From Bacteroidales bacterium (GTDB taxonomy: Bacteria > Bacteroidota > Bacteroidia > Bacteroidales > UBA7960), in the NCBI GenBank assembly GCA_007128045.1, contig SKYG01000367.1:1-31739 (forward strand): a stretch of 31,739 nucleotides of DNA, given 5' to 3'. Every line of letters starts with the position of its first letter. Within the stretch, counting starts at the first letter, position 1. The notes under the pieces were generated by a model. The model made no database searches and had not been told where the DNA came from. It saw nothing but the letters and a program-made list of their open reading frames with translations. This document shows, in pieces, positions 23,934 through 31,739 of the stretch. The translations under genes and the position numbers were made by a program.

Positions 23934-24116
23934 ATGAACAGAAGGAAATTTTTTGAAGAGATCATACGGTATGTAATTCTGGCTATTATCGGAATTGTAT
24001 CAGGGGCAGCGTTGATCAAAGGACGCAACGTGCAGGCCGGAAGCTGCCCGCCGGATATGATCTGCCAGAGGTGCAGAAAAGTCAGTGAGTGTACATTACC
24101 TGAAAAAGAGTTGTAA
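23934..24116 (+). CDS. small four-cysteine redox-locus protein
   Basis: This 60-residue protein has a Tat-like N-terminus (NRRKFFEE), a hydrophobic segment (about 12-29), and a short C-terminal part with Cys38, Cys44, Cys47 and Cys53 (spacing C-x5-C-x2-C-x5-C). Four cysteines in 16 residues suggest a small iron-sulfur or zinc site exposed on the periplasmic side. Its stop and the next gene's start share one base (TAATG), which makes it translationally coupled to the ferredoxin. It is short, but the Cys arrangement, Arg pair and coupling make it a convincing gene. I know of no name. Confidence 0.75.
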   Translation: MNRRKFFEEIIRYVILAIIGIVSGAALIKGRNVQAGSCPPDMICQRCRKVSECTLPEKEL

Positions 24117-24685
24117 TGAAAAAGACCCATAACCGGAGGGAGTTTATACGCAGTTGCTCCCGCTATTCCCTTGGAATAGCGCTGGCGGGAGTTACCGGAT
24201 ATGCTTTAAAAGATGCCACTGCCTTGCAGTGGGTTTGGCAGGTAGATCCGTTTAAATGCACCTACTGTGGTCGTTGTGCAACACATTGCGTGCTCAACCC
24301 GTCGGCTGTAAAATGCGTACATGCCTATGCCCTTTGTGGCTACTGTGATCTTTGTGGAGGATACCTGAAACCCGGGCATATAGACCGTGACACTGCTGCA
24401 GAAAACCAACTCTGTCCAACAGCTGCCATAGAACGTAAGTTCATCGAAGAACCATATTATGAGTACCGGATAAACGAAGACCTTTGTATCGGTTGTGCCA
24501 AGTGCGTTGAAGGATGTTCAGCCTTTGGCAATGGGTCACTGCATTTGCAAATCAGACATAATTTATGTGTCAACTGTAACGAATGTGCCATTGCAAGGGT
24601 ATGCCCTTCTGATGCTATTAAACGCGTTCCAGCATATGACCCGTACCTGGTAAAGGGGAGTTTTAGCGATGATACCAATACGTAA
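24116..24685 (+). CDS. Tat-type periplasmic polyferredoxin, about four [4Fe-4S] clusters
   Basis: This 189-residue protein has a twin-arginine signal (NRREFIRSC, hydrophobic 18-31). The mature part has 17 cysteines. The first half has C48-x2-C51-x2-C54-x3-C58, C67, C74-x2-C77-x2-C80 and C100-Pro. The second half is a standard two-cluster ferredoxin: C124-x2-C127-x2-C130-x3-C134 and C151-x2-C154-x2-C157...C163-Pro. That is enough for four [4Fe-4S] clusters, as in the NapG/NrfC type of electron-transfer protein. It would be folded in the cytoplasm and exported. The next gene overlaps it and encodes a membrane Fe-S protein of the NapH type, the normal partner for NapG. Confidence 0.87.
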   Translation: MKKTHNRREFIRSCSRYSLGIALAGVTGYALKDATALQWVWQVDPFKCTYCGRCATHCVLNPSAVKCVHAYALCGYCDLCGGYLKPGHIDRDTAAENQLCPTAAIERKFIEEPYYEYRINEDLCIGCAKCVEGCSAFGNGSLHLQIRHNLCVNCNECAIARVCPSDAIKRVPAYDPYLVKGSFSDDTNT

Positions 24686-26039
24686 CAACATGAACCTTCG
24701 TCAAATTTTTTCTGTCATCGTTAAGATAACCTGGGCCAGGAAAACCATATTGTTTATCCAGGGGTTCATGCTTACATTGCTTCTGATGATTGCTGTCAGT
24801 CAAGAAGCAACAGCACAGCAGCAACGTTTTCCCATGCCGGAATTCGATACCGGGTACACCATACCCGATACCACCACACCGGAGCCCCGATCAGAAAGCA
24901 TGGAGTATGTTGATTTGTCTGTACTTTTGGCAGTTCTGGCACTTACCACCTGGTTGGTACTAAAAAAACGATCCAGAAACTGGATATTCTGGTTGGTGGT
25001 ATTCTCATTGATCTATTTTGGGTTTTACCGGAATGGGTGTATCTGCCCCATAGGTGCGGTGCAGAATCTTGCCCTTTCATTATTCTCAGATACGTATGCC
25101 ATCTCATTGACTGTCCTGGCATTTTTCGCTATTCCTCTCCTGCTGGCATTATTTGCAGGCAGGATATTCTGTGCCGCTGCTTGTCCACTCGGAGCAATCC
25201 AGGACCTGGTGATCGTAAAACCCATCAAGCTATCACCATGGCTTCAAAAAACCCTCGGTTTGTTCCCTTTTATCTATCTGGGGTTCGCAATCCTGTATGC
25301 CGCCACAGGAACAGACTTCATCATATGCCGCTATGATCCGTTTGTTGGGATATTCCGGCTTGGCGCAGAGTTTCATATGATCATACTGGGAATCAGCTTT
25401 CTATTGATCGGGATGTTCGTTGCCAGGCCTTATTGCCGCTTCGTTTGCCCATATGGCGCATTGCTGAATATTGGCTCCAGGTTCTCAAAATACCACTTGT
25501 CAATTACTCCCTCAGAATGTATTAACTGTAAGCTTTGCAAGGACTCCTGCCCGTTCGATGCCATCGACTACCCTACAGAAGAAAAAGATGTCAGGGTCAC
25601 AAAAGAAGATAACAGAAGGTTTATCTGGATTGCAATTTTGCTTCCATTGCTGATATTTATTGGAGGACTAACCATTTCCGGATCATATAAGTTGCTATCA
25701 AGAGCCCATCCGGATGTGCACCTTGCCAGTCTGCTGGTGGCCAACCCAGAGTTGATGCAAGAAACGGGAAATCTTGACATCGACACGTTTATGGCTTCCG
25801 GTAAAACTGTCGATATGCTGGTTGCCGAAGCAACGGTGATACAAAAAAAATTCAGAACCGGAGGCTGGTACCTTGGCGGATTCATCGGATTGGTGATCGG
25901 ACTAACCTTGCTCAACCAGATGGTATTCAGAAAACGAAGCATCTATGAAGCAAACAGAGGCGACTGTTATAGCTGCGGTCGCTGTATGGACTACTGTCCC
26001 GTTGGGAAACCGGATCACCCATACCATAAGGGAAGTTGA
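24669..26039 (+). CDS. NapH/NosR-like membrane iron-sulfur protein
   Basis: This protein has 456 residues from the ATG at 24669, or 449 from the ATG at 24690, which lies just past the upstream stop. It has about six to eight membrane segments and the NapH pattern: CICPIGA (Cys124, 126), FCAAACPLGA (Cys168, 172), CRYDPFVG (Cys220) and CRFVCPYGA (Cys256, 260). A soluble two-cluster part follows in pieces: C284-x2-C287-x2-C290-x3-C294-Pro, and at the C-terminus C433-x2-C436-x2-C439-x3-C443-Pro after another helix. NapH-like proteins carry electrons between the quinone pool or cytoplasmic donors and periplasmic Fe-S proteins. The stop codon is part of the TTGAGTTG repeat that follows. Confidence 0.87.
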   Translation: MIPIRNNMNLRQIFSVIVKITWARKTILFIQGFMLTLLLMIAVSQEATAQQQRFPMPEFDTGYTIPDTTTPEPRSESMEYVDLSVLLAVLALTTWLVLKKRSRNWIFWLVVFSLIYFGFYRNGCICPIGAVQNLALSLFSDTYAISLTVLAFFAIPLLLALFAGRIFCAAACPLGAIQDLVIVKPIKLSPWLQKTLGLFPFIYLGFAILYAATGTDFIICRYDPFVGIFRLGAEFHMIILGISFLLIGMFVARPYCRFVCPYGALLNIGSRFSKYHLSITPSECINCKLCKDSCPFDAIDYPTEEKDVRVTKEDNRRFIWIAILLPLLIFIGGLTISGSYKLLSRAHPDVHLASLLVANPELMQETGNLDIDTFMASGKTVDMLVAEATVIQKKFRTGGWYLGGFIGLVIGLTLLNQMVFRKRSIYEANRGDCYSCGRCMDYCPVGKPDHPYHKGS

Positions 26040-26094
26040 GTTGTTGAGTTGTTGAGTTGTTGAATTGTTGAGTTGTTGAATTGTTGAATTATTA
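26035..26094 (+). repeat. period-8 tandem repeat, TTGAGTTG/TTGAATTG
   Basis: About seven octamers in a row (variants TTGAGTTG, TTGAATTG, TTGAATTA) start at the stop codon of the membrane Fe-S gene (TGA 26037-26039) and end about 20 nt before the next gene. Confidence 0.75.
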
Positions 26095-26114
26095 AACATC
26101 GAATAGCGTTCGAA

Positions 26115-27968
26115 ATGGATGAAAATGTCAAAATAAAGCGTATAAAGCAGGTGATCTGGATATCGGGTATATTCACTGCTTTGGTGAGCTTGCTGCTGAT
26201 ACTGAATTATTTGCAGATCAGGGCCAGTGAACCACTCGAAAGTCCCGCTTTAAAGATGCTGGTCGAGCGATTGTCTGCCGAGTCAGACAATCAACAACTG
26301 ATGGATGAGATCCGGCAGTTGGATCTTCTGGCACGCAAAGCATATTTCAACAGCCTCTGGTATATCAGAACCGGTGCTTACCTCCTGCTGATTGGCTCCA
26401 TCGTGCTTATTGCAGCTTTGCGGATATATTTTACCCTGCGTTTTTCAATTGATAAACCATCCCACGAGTTGTTAAAAGAAAAGCAAAAAAGACAAATATC
26501 ACAAAGATGGATCGCCGGGGCAGGTGCTTTGGTCATCATCCTGGCAGGCTTTTCTGCTTTTTTTACTGCCGACCACTTAAAACAATTTGAATCAAGAACA
26601 TCTGTGAGTGAAGACATTGACTCTGATGTAGAACAAGTTGACATCTCACGACCACGAATCGCCACACAAGATCAGATATTGCCAGCGCAACGTACTGATT
26701 CTGTTGAAATAGCAGAAGGCGAAGCGTCTGCTGCAGATCACGAAGCAGGTGTTATGCCAGACGACAGCATGCCAACCGAAGATACCGGAAGAGTTACCAA
26801 AACACCACTAACAGCCGAAGCTGTAAGGCGCAACCATAATGCATTCAGAGGCCCCTGGGGCAATGGCATCAGTGCCCGGCGAAACATCCCTACCAATTGG
26901 GATGGAACGTCAGGCAATCATATTCTTTGGAAAACCGAGATCCCGATACACGGCTATAACTCACCGATACTGTGGGAAGACCGGCTATTTATGTCGAGTG
27001 CCAACGATAGCAAGAGGGTGGTATATTGCCTGGACAGACATACGGGAAAGATGATTTGGGAAAGAGAAGTGAACAATATTGCAGGATCACCGGCAACACC
27101 ACCGCGCACTACTGAAGATACGGGACTGGCCGCTCCAACGCTTACCACCGACGGAAATATTGTCGTGGCAATCTTCGGCACAGGCGATATCATTGCCTTC
27201 GACATGGAAGGCAACCGCCTGTGGGCCAGAAACCTGGGCGTGCCTGCAAATCATTATGGCCATTCCTCTTCATTGCTTACGTGGGATGGGAAAGTATTTG
27301 TTCAGTACGACACTCAGCAAGGAGCACGGCTGCTGGCCCTGAATATAACCACCGGACAAACCATCTGGGAGACACCCCGAGACAGTGGCATTTCCTGGGC
27401 TTCACCACTTCTGGTGGAGGTGAACGGGAAATACCAGATTGTATTATCGGCAAACCCGAATGTAGCAGCATACGACATCTCTACAGGGCAGGAGCTCTGG
27501 TCGGTAGATTGCATGTCAGGTGAGGTTGGACCATCGCCCGCTTACGGAGGAGGACTGGTATATGCCGGAAATGAATATGCAAAGCTCGTCGCCATCAACC
27601 CGGCAAACGGTGAATTGGTATGGGACGATAATTACTATCTCCCGGAAGTCTCCAGCCCGGTATATCACGAGGGGTTGTTATATATCGCGACAAGTTATGC
27701 AGTGTTTGCCTGTTTTGATGCCACAAACGGAGAGTTCCTGTGGGAGTTCGACGCAGAAAATGGCTTCTATTCATCACCTGTAATTGCTGATGGCAAAATA
27801 TTTATATTCGATCTCGACGGGCAGGCATATGTCTTTCAGCCTGGCAGGGCAGCGAATCTGATCTCCTCCCCGGTATTGGGCGAAAAAGTCTTTGCCACAC
27901 CCGTGTTTGCCGATGGCAGACTATATATCAGAGGCAACAGAAACCTGTATTGTATTGGTAGTGAATAA
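26115..27968 (+). CDS. PQQ-like beta-propeller protein with three N-terminal membrane helices
   Basis: This 617-residue protein has predicted membrane segments at about 13-33, 86-109 and 133-152. An acidic, disordered linker (about 153-240) follows, then a PQQ-like propeller opening with AFRGPWGNGIS and ILWKTEIPIHGYNSPIL. Blade motifs are HTGKMIWEREVN, MEGNRLWARNLG, TTGQTIWETPRD, STGQELWSVDC and TNGEFLWEFDAE. The propeller should lie in the periplasm. The quinoprotein-like RGP-NG-I start is common in this fold, but no adjacent Cys pair is seen, so bound PQQ is not expected. It sits between the membrane Fe-S protein and the NADH-oxidising subunit, so it could be the membrane scaffold of the complex. 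Confidence 0.85.
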   Translation: MDENVKIKRIKQVIWISGIFTALVSLLLILNYLQIRASEPLESPALKMLVERLSAESDNQQLMDEIRQLDLLARKAYFNSLWYIRTGAYLLLIGSIVLIAALRIYFTLRFSIDKPSHELLKEKQKRQISQRWIAGAGALVIILAGFSAFFTADHLKQFESRTSVSEDIDSDVEQVDISRPRIATQDQILPAQRTDSVEIAEGEASAADHEAGVMPDDSMPTEDTGRVTKTPLTAEAVRRNHNAFRGPWGNGISARRNIPTNWDGTSGNHILWKTEIPIHGYNSPILWEDRLFMSSANDSKRVVYCLDRHTGKMIWEREVNNIAGSPATPPRTTEDTGLAAPTLTTDGNIVVAIFGTGDIIAFDMEGNRLWARNLGVPANHYGHSSSLLTWDGKVFVQYDTQQGARLLALNITTGQTIWETPRDSGISWASPLLVEVNGKYQIVLSANPNVAAYDISTGQELWSVDCMSGEVGPSPAYGGGLVYAGNEYAKLVAINPANGELVWDDNYYLPEVSSPVYHEGLLYIATSYAVFACFDATNGEFLWEFDAENGFYSSPVIADGKIFIFDLDGQAYVFQPGRAANLISSPVLGEKVFATPVFADGRLYIRGNRNLYCIGSE

Positions 27969-27973
27969 AACAG

Positions 27974-28044
27974 TCAAAGGTCAAAGGTCAAAGGTCAAAG
28001 GTCGAAGGTCAAAGGTCGAAGGTCGAAGGTCAAAGGTCGAAAGG
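27974..28044 (+). repeat. period-7 tandem repeat, TCAAAGG/TCGAAGG
   Basis: Nine exact heptads (TCAAAGG or TCGAAGG) and one expanded TCGAAAGG begin 5 nt after the propeller gene stop. It is the longest array in the window. The unit has no start or stop codon and no hairpin potential of note. Confidence 0.8.
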
Positions 28045-28086
28045 TAACCTGGTAACCTGACAACCCGAACGAACATTTAGAAACAA

Positions 28087-30417
28087 ATGAAACAACATAT
28101 TCACGATATCATCCGGCAAACCGGCACAGGGAAAGAGGCTGTCATTCCAGTTTTACAAGCCATCCAGAAGGTATATAATTACCTGCCGGAGGATGCGTTG
28201 AAGATGGTTTGTGAAATTACCGATATCACCGCCGCCGAGATTGTTGGCGTAGCCAGTTTTTATTCACAGTTTCGTTTCCAGCCTGCCGGCAAACACCTGG
28301 TAAAGGTTTGTGTGGGTACGGCATGCCACGTGAAGGGTGCAGGGCTGGTATATGACTCCCTGAAACGCGATCTGAACATAGCCTCTGACCAGGATACTGA
28401 CGCAGACCGCACCTTTACCTTAGAAAAAGTCAGCTGCCTGGGATGTTGCACCCTGGCACCGGTGGTTCAGATCGATGACACCACCTATGGCCATGTGACC
28501 CCAGCCACATCCAAACATATCATCGAAGACTTCAAAAGCAGAAAAGTGGGTGAAGACAAGGACAAGAAGTCAGGCACAAACATGGTCAAATTACAGGGCG
28601 AGATAAGAATTGGACTGGGCTCCTGCTGTGTAGCCAGTGGCAGCGACGATATTCGTCAGGCCGTTGAAGAGGCTGTATATGAAGATCAGCTGAATGTCAA
28701 CATCAAGCATGTGGGATGCGTTGGGATGTGTCATCAGGTGCCACTGGTGGAAGTATTGCCCGAAGGCAAGCATAGCCAACTCTATGCCAAAGTGAAGCCA
28801 AGCGATATAAAACCCATTGTCGACAGGCATTTTCAGGCTCCCGGATTATTCAACCGCCTCAAGAATCGTTTCGACAACCTCATAGAAAGCATTCAAAGTG
28901 ATGACAGATGGGAAGGTGTAGAACGGTATTCAATTAACGTACGCGAGAAACACGTTCTTGCCTTTTTGGGAAACCAAATACCTATCGCCACAGAACACCG
29001 CGGAGTCATTAACCCGGTCGACCTGGAAGAATACCAGACACGAGGAGGCTTTAAAGGGCTGGAACGAGCACTGGGTATGAGGCCAAAGGATGTTATTGAG
29101 GAGGTAAAGGCAAGTGGCATAAAAGGACGTGGTGGCGCCGGATTCCCTACAGGCGTCAAGTGGGAGCTGGTAGCCAACAATGACTCTGATAGTAAATACC
29201 TGATATGCAATGGCGACGAAGGAGACCCGGGTGCCTTCATGGATCGTATGCTGCTTGAATCATACCCATACCGGATCATCGAAGGCGTATTGATTGCAGC
29301 ATGGGCAGTTGGAGCAACACAAGCATACTTTTATATACGTGCAGAATACCCATTGGCGGTACAACGCATCAGGGAAGCCCTTGATATATGTTATAAGAAC
29401 GCCATTGTTGGCGACAATATTCTTGGTAGCGGCTTTTCATTCGATATTCGCATCAAGGAAGGTGCCGGGGCATTTGTTTGCGGGGAAGAGACTGCTCTGA
29501 TCGCATCTATACAGGGAGAACGTGGATTTCCACGCTTAAGGCCCCCCTACCCTGCTGAAAAAGGACTCTGGAACAAGCCCACCCTCATAAATAACACGGA
29601 AACCTTTGCCCAGATACCATACATCCTGAGCCATGGCAATCAAAAATTTGCTGCAATAGGAACAGAGAATAGCAAAGGCACCAAGGTGTTTGCTCTTGCC
29701 GGAAAGGTAAACCGTGGCGGACTTATCGAAGTGCCTATGGGAATCAGCGTAAGACAAATCGTCGAAGATATCGGCGGCGGCGTGCAACATGGGCTGAAGC
29801 TGAAGGCAGTACAAATTGGTGGCCCTTCGGGCGGATGCATCCCACACTTCCTGGCCGACAGGCCTGTCGACTTTGAGTCGCTCGGTGAAGTAGGCGCCAT
29901 GATGGGTTCGGGAGGATTGGTGGTGCTCGATGAAACCGACTGTATGGTAGATATAGCCCGGTACTTTCTGTCATTCACCCAAAGTGAGTCGTGCGGAAAA
30001 TGTACATTCTGCCGTGTCGGAACAAAACGCATGCTCGACATTATGGAAAAGCTTTGCGAAGGCAACGCCAACGAAAAAGACCTGGATGAACTGGAAAACC
30101 TGGCTCAATGGACAAAAAAAGGCAGTCTTTGCGGCCTTGGGAAAACCGCCCCTAACCCGGTACTTTCTACCCTTACGTACTTCCGGGAAGAGTATCTGGC
30201 CCACATCAACGGGATATGTCCTACAGGGAAATGCAAAGCCCTGATCACCTATTCGGTAAACGACAAGTGTAACGGATGTACCATTTGTTCACAGGAATGC
30301 CCGGTAGATGCCATTCCGTTCAACCCACATAAAAAGCATGAAATAGACATAAGTCTTTGCACAAAATGTGATATCTGCCGACAGGCTTGCCCGGTAGATG
30401 CCATCGACGTGAAGTAA
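28087..30417 (+). CDS. fused NuoE-NuoF (HydB/HndC-like) NADH-oxidising iron-sulfur flavoprotein
   Basis: This 776-residue protein joins parts usually encoded by two genes. Residues 1-150 are NuoE-like, with [2Fe-2S] ligands C75-x4-C80 and C117-x3-C121. After a charged linker, residues 170-250 form a second thioredoxin-like [2Fe-2S] domain (Cys180/181, C211-x3-C215). Residues 305-700 are the NuoF core, with GRGGAGFPTGVKW and CNGDEGDPGAF for NADH and FMN, the SLBB part, and SCGKCTFCRVGTKRM (Cys636, 639, 642) for the N3 [4Fe-4S] cluster. The C-terminus (about 727-775) adds a two-cluster ferredoxin (CNGCTICSQECP, CTKCDICRQACP). The HydB-type layout belongs to NADH modules of soluble hydrogenases and bifurcating enzymes. 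The neighbours suggest a membrane Fe-S acceptor instead; no hydrogenase is visible. Confidence 0.93.
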   Translation: MKQHIHDIIRQTGTGKEAVIPVLQAIQKVYNYLPEDALKMVCEITDITAAEIVGVASFYSQFRFQPAGKHLVKVCVGTACHVKGAGLVYDSLKRDLNIASDQDTDADRTFTLEKVSCLGCCTLAPVVQIDDTTYGHVTPATSKHIIEDFKSRKVGEDKDKKSGTNMVKLQGEIRIGLGSCCVASGSDDIRQAVEEAVYEDQLNVNIKHVGCVGMCHQVPLVEVLPEGKHSQLYAKVKPSDIKPIVDRHFQAPGLFNRLKNRFDNLIESIQSDDRWEGVERYSINVREKHVLAFLGNQIPIATEHRGVINPVDLEEYQTRGGFKGLERALGMRPKDVIEEVKASGIKGRGGAGFPTGVKWELVANNDSDSKYLICNGDEGDPGAFMDRMLLESYPYRIIEGVLIAAWAVGATQAYFYIRAEYPLAVQRIREALDICYKNAIVGDNILGSGFSFDIRIKEGAGAFVCGEETALIASIQGERGFPRLRPPYPAEKGLWNKPTLINNTETFAQIPYILSHGNQKFAAIGTENSKGTKVFALAGKVNRGGLIEVPMGISVRQIVEDIGGGVQHGLKLKAVQIGGPSGGCIPHFLADRPVDFESLGEVGAMMGSGGLVVLDETDCMVDIARYFLSFTQSESCGKCTFCRVGTKRMLDIMEKLCEGNANEKDLDELENLAQWTKKGSLCGLGKTAPNPVLSTLTYFREEYLAHINGICPTGKCKALITYSVNDKCNGCTICSQECPVDAIPFNPHKKHEIDISLCTKCDICRQACPVDAIDVK

Positions 30418-30488
30418 TCAGAAAATATGATGCTTTCGTCTTTGTAAAACACGTTCCATGTATTCATGCGTTGAAAAGAAAAAGAACG

Positions 30489-31739
30489 ATGATGATGATC
30501 AGACTCACAATAAATAACTCGGAAATTACTGCAGATGAAGGCACAAGCCTTTTGGAGGCTGCCAGAAGTAGTGGTTTCGACATTCCGTCTATGTGTGATA
30601 ATGGAGAGCTGGAACATTTCACCTCATGCATGATCTGTCTTGTAAAAGAACGTTCGACAGGTAAATTGCTGCCATCCTGCTCTGTAAAGGTTCAGGAGGG
30701 GATGGACATCATTGCCAATGATCAGGAAATTGAAGAAGCACGCAAGACAGCCCTGGAGTTGCTGCTGTCAGAACATGTGGGCGACTGCGAAGCCCCATGC
30801 CGCGTGGCCTGCCCTGCATTCATGGACATTCCCCTGATGAACAGACTTATCGCATCAGAACAGACTACCAAAGCCCTGGAGGTAGTCTTGAAGGATATTG
30901 CCCTGCCAGGAGTGTTGGGAAGAATATGCCCGGCACCATGCGAAGGCGCCTGCAAAAGAAAACCCATCGACAGGGCAATCTCTATCTGCCTGCTGAAAAG
31001 ATTCACAGCCGACGACACCGAAACCATCCCACAAGTAGAAAAAAAACCAGACACCGGGAAACAAGCAGCCATTATTGGCGCAGGGCCTGCCGGACTCGCC
31101 GCAGCATATTATTTACAGATCAAAGGGATACAGGCTATCGTGTTCGACCGCCAAAACGAACCTGGAGGAAGCCTTAAATACGACATTCCAGACGAGGTAT
31201 ATGACAAAACTGTACTCGACAAGGAAATCAGTTATATAGAAAGTATGGGGGTGGAGTTTAGACTGGGTCAGGATATTGATAAGCTGTTATTTGAAGGGCT
31301 TCAGAAAGATTTTGATGCCGTGGTGGTTGCCACAGGGAATTATTCGGACGCTATGAAAAACTGGGGCCTGCAAAACAATGGCAAACAGTTGCTTGTTAAT
31401 AAAGATAACTACCTTACCAATCTGGATAAGGTGTTTGCCATCGGAAATGCAAATCGTTCCATGCAGTTGGCAATCCGCTCCCTGGCACAAGGTAAGGAGG
31501 TGGCAATCGCCATTGAACAGATGATAAACGGACAAGACGTAACAGGTGAGAGAAAACGCTTTAATTCAACGATAGGAAAGCTGCTACCAGATGAGTTCAA
31601 CGAATACCTGAAAGAAGACCAACGTAATGCACTTAACACCCCTGATTCAGGCGCTGGTTTGAAAATCCCTGACATGCAAGACAGCAAACCAACTTATCTA
31701 CAGAACAAGGAGACAGGCCTCGACCCCGCGCAAGCCATA
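30489..31739 (+). CDS. [2Fe-2S]/[4Fe-4S] FAD protein, GltD-like but without an NAD(P) domain (partial at 3' end)
   Basis: The frame is open for 417 codons to the window edge. Residues 4-75 form a NuoG/HydA-type [2Fe-2S] ferredoxin (C36, C47, C50, C64). His96-Cys100-Cys104-Cys108 form the His-Cys-type cluster site. Residues 140-172 hold the GltD-family cluster binding (RICPAPCEGACKRKPIDRAI). FAD binding follows in IIGAGPAGLAAAYYL. After DAVVVATGNY (about 288) the sequence goes almost at once to VFAIGNANRSMQLAIRSL, the end of the FAD domain; the usual second Rossmann domain is missing. The last FAD-domain Asp is Asn here (IGNAN). NADH oxidation may be left to the preceding NuoF subunit. More domains may follow outside the window. 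Confidence 0.85.
   Translation, partial: MMMIRLTINNSEITADEGTSLLEAARSSGFDIPSMCDNGELEHFTSCMICLVKERSTGKLLPSCSVKVQEGMDIIANDQEIEEARKTALELLLSEHVGDCEAPCRVACPAFMDIPLMNRLIASEQTTKALEVVLKDIALPGVLGRICPAPCEGACKRKPIDRAISICLLKRFTADDTETIPQVEKKPDTGKQAAIIGAGPAGLAAAYYLQIKGIQAIVFDRQNEPGGSLKYDIPDEVYDKTVLDKEISYIESMGVEFRLGQDIDKLLFEGLQKDFDAVVVATGNYSDAMKNWGLQNNGKQLLVNKDNYLTNLDKVFAIGNANRSMQLAIRSLAQGKEVAIAIEQMINGQDVTGERKRFNSTIGKLLPDEFNEYLKEDQRNALNTPDSGAGLKIPDMQDSKPTYLQNKETGLDPAQAI

Noticed and set aside
27974..28044. CRISPR array or other spaced repeat
   Set aside because: The 7-bp units are directly contiguous with no spacers, and no cas genes are present.
30489..31739. [FeFe]-hydrogenase catalytic subunit
   Set aside because: The N-terminal [2Fe-2S] and His-Cys part is hydrogenase-like, but the rest is an FAD domain and no H-cluster motifs are seen in the visible part.

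Overview
The window reads as a chromosomal segment of an anaerobic or facultatively anaerobic Bacteroidota (Bacteroidales-like) bacterium. The grounds are a FecI-type sigma / FecR / STN-domain surface-signalling set, carboxypeptidase-regulatory-like domains, three promoters of the Bacteroidota form (TTG, 20-21 nt, TAnnTTTG), little use of Shine-Dalgarno sequences, and many short tandem repeats between genes. No rRNA, tRNA, CRISPR array, transposase or phage gene was seen.

Layout. 1-3.66 kb: a minus-strand zinc-type ABC binding protein (ZnuA-like) behind a promoter that overlaps an inverted repeat, then a plus-strand Nramp-related transporter overlapping by 4 nt a hemerythrin-LuxR regulator; this is a metal / reactive-species block. 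3.76-3.90 kb: a 146-bp palindromic MITE-like element. 3.94-5.41 kb: a HAD phosphatase and 3-methyladenine DNA glycosylase I. 5.6-8.2 kb: a secreted serpin, a small exported protein and a DEDDh exonuclease. 8.4-9.8 kb: two minus-strand paralogous secreted proteins of unknown function. 9.9-14.4 kb: a carboxypeptidase-regulatory-like protein, then sigma factor, anti-sigma factor and an STN protein that shares its C-terminal domain with the first gene; there is no TonB barrel. 14.6-18.3 kb: a small membrane protein with a flavodoxin-reductase-type enzyme, then a BtuF/BtuC/BtuD-type ABC importer.

18.6 kb to the right edge is the most interesting part: a same-strand locus of about 13 kb. It encodes two tandem PQQ-like beta-propellers, a membrane-anchored propeller, an NHL propeller with a Cys-Cys pair, a 60-residue four-Cys protein, a Tat-type ferredoxin with Cys for about four [4Fe-4S] clusters, a NapH/NosR-like membrane Fe-S protein, a fourth propeller with three membrane segments, a fused NuoE-NuoF NADH-oxidising subunit with extra ferredoxin domains, and a [2Fe-2S]/FAD protein that appears to lack the NAD(P)-binding domain of its GltD relatives. 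Read together this looks like a cytochrome-free electron-transfer system joining cytoplasmic NADH to a periplasmic Fe-S / beta-propeller assembly. The parts are recognisable; the assembly is my inference.

A second theme is repeat DNA. Period-7 or period-8 tandem repeats sit directly against the stop codons of many genes, and in one case supply the stop codon. The 3' ends of the tandem propeller genes and their trailing spacers are nearly identical although the gene bodies have diverged, which suggests recent local gene conversion.
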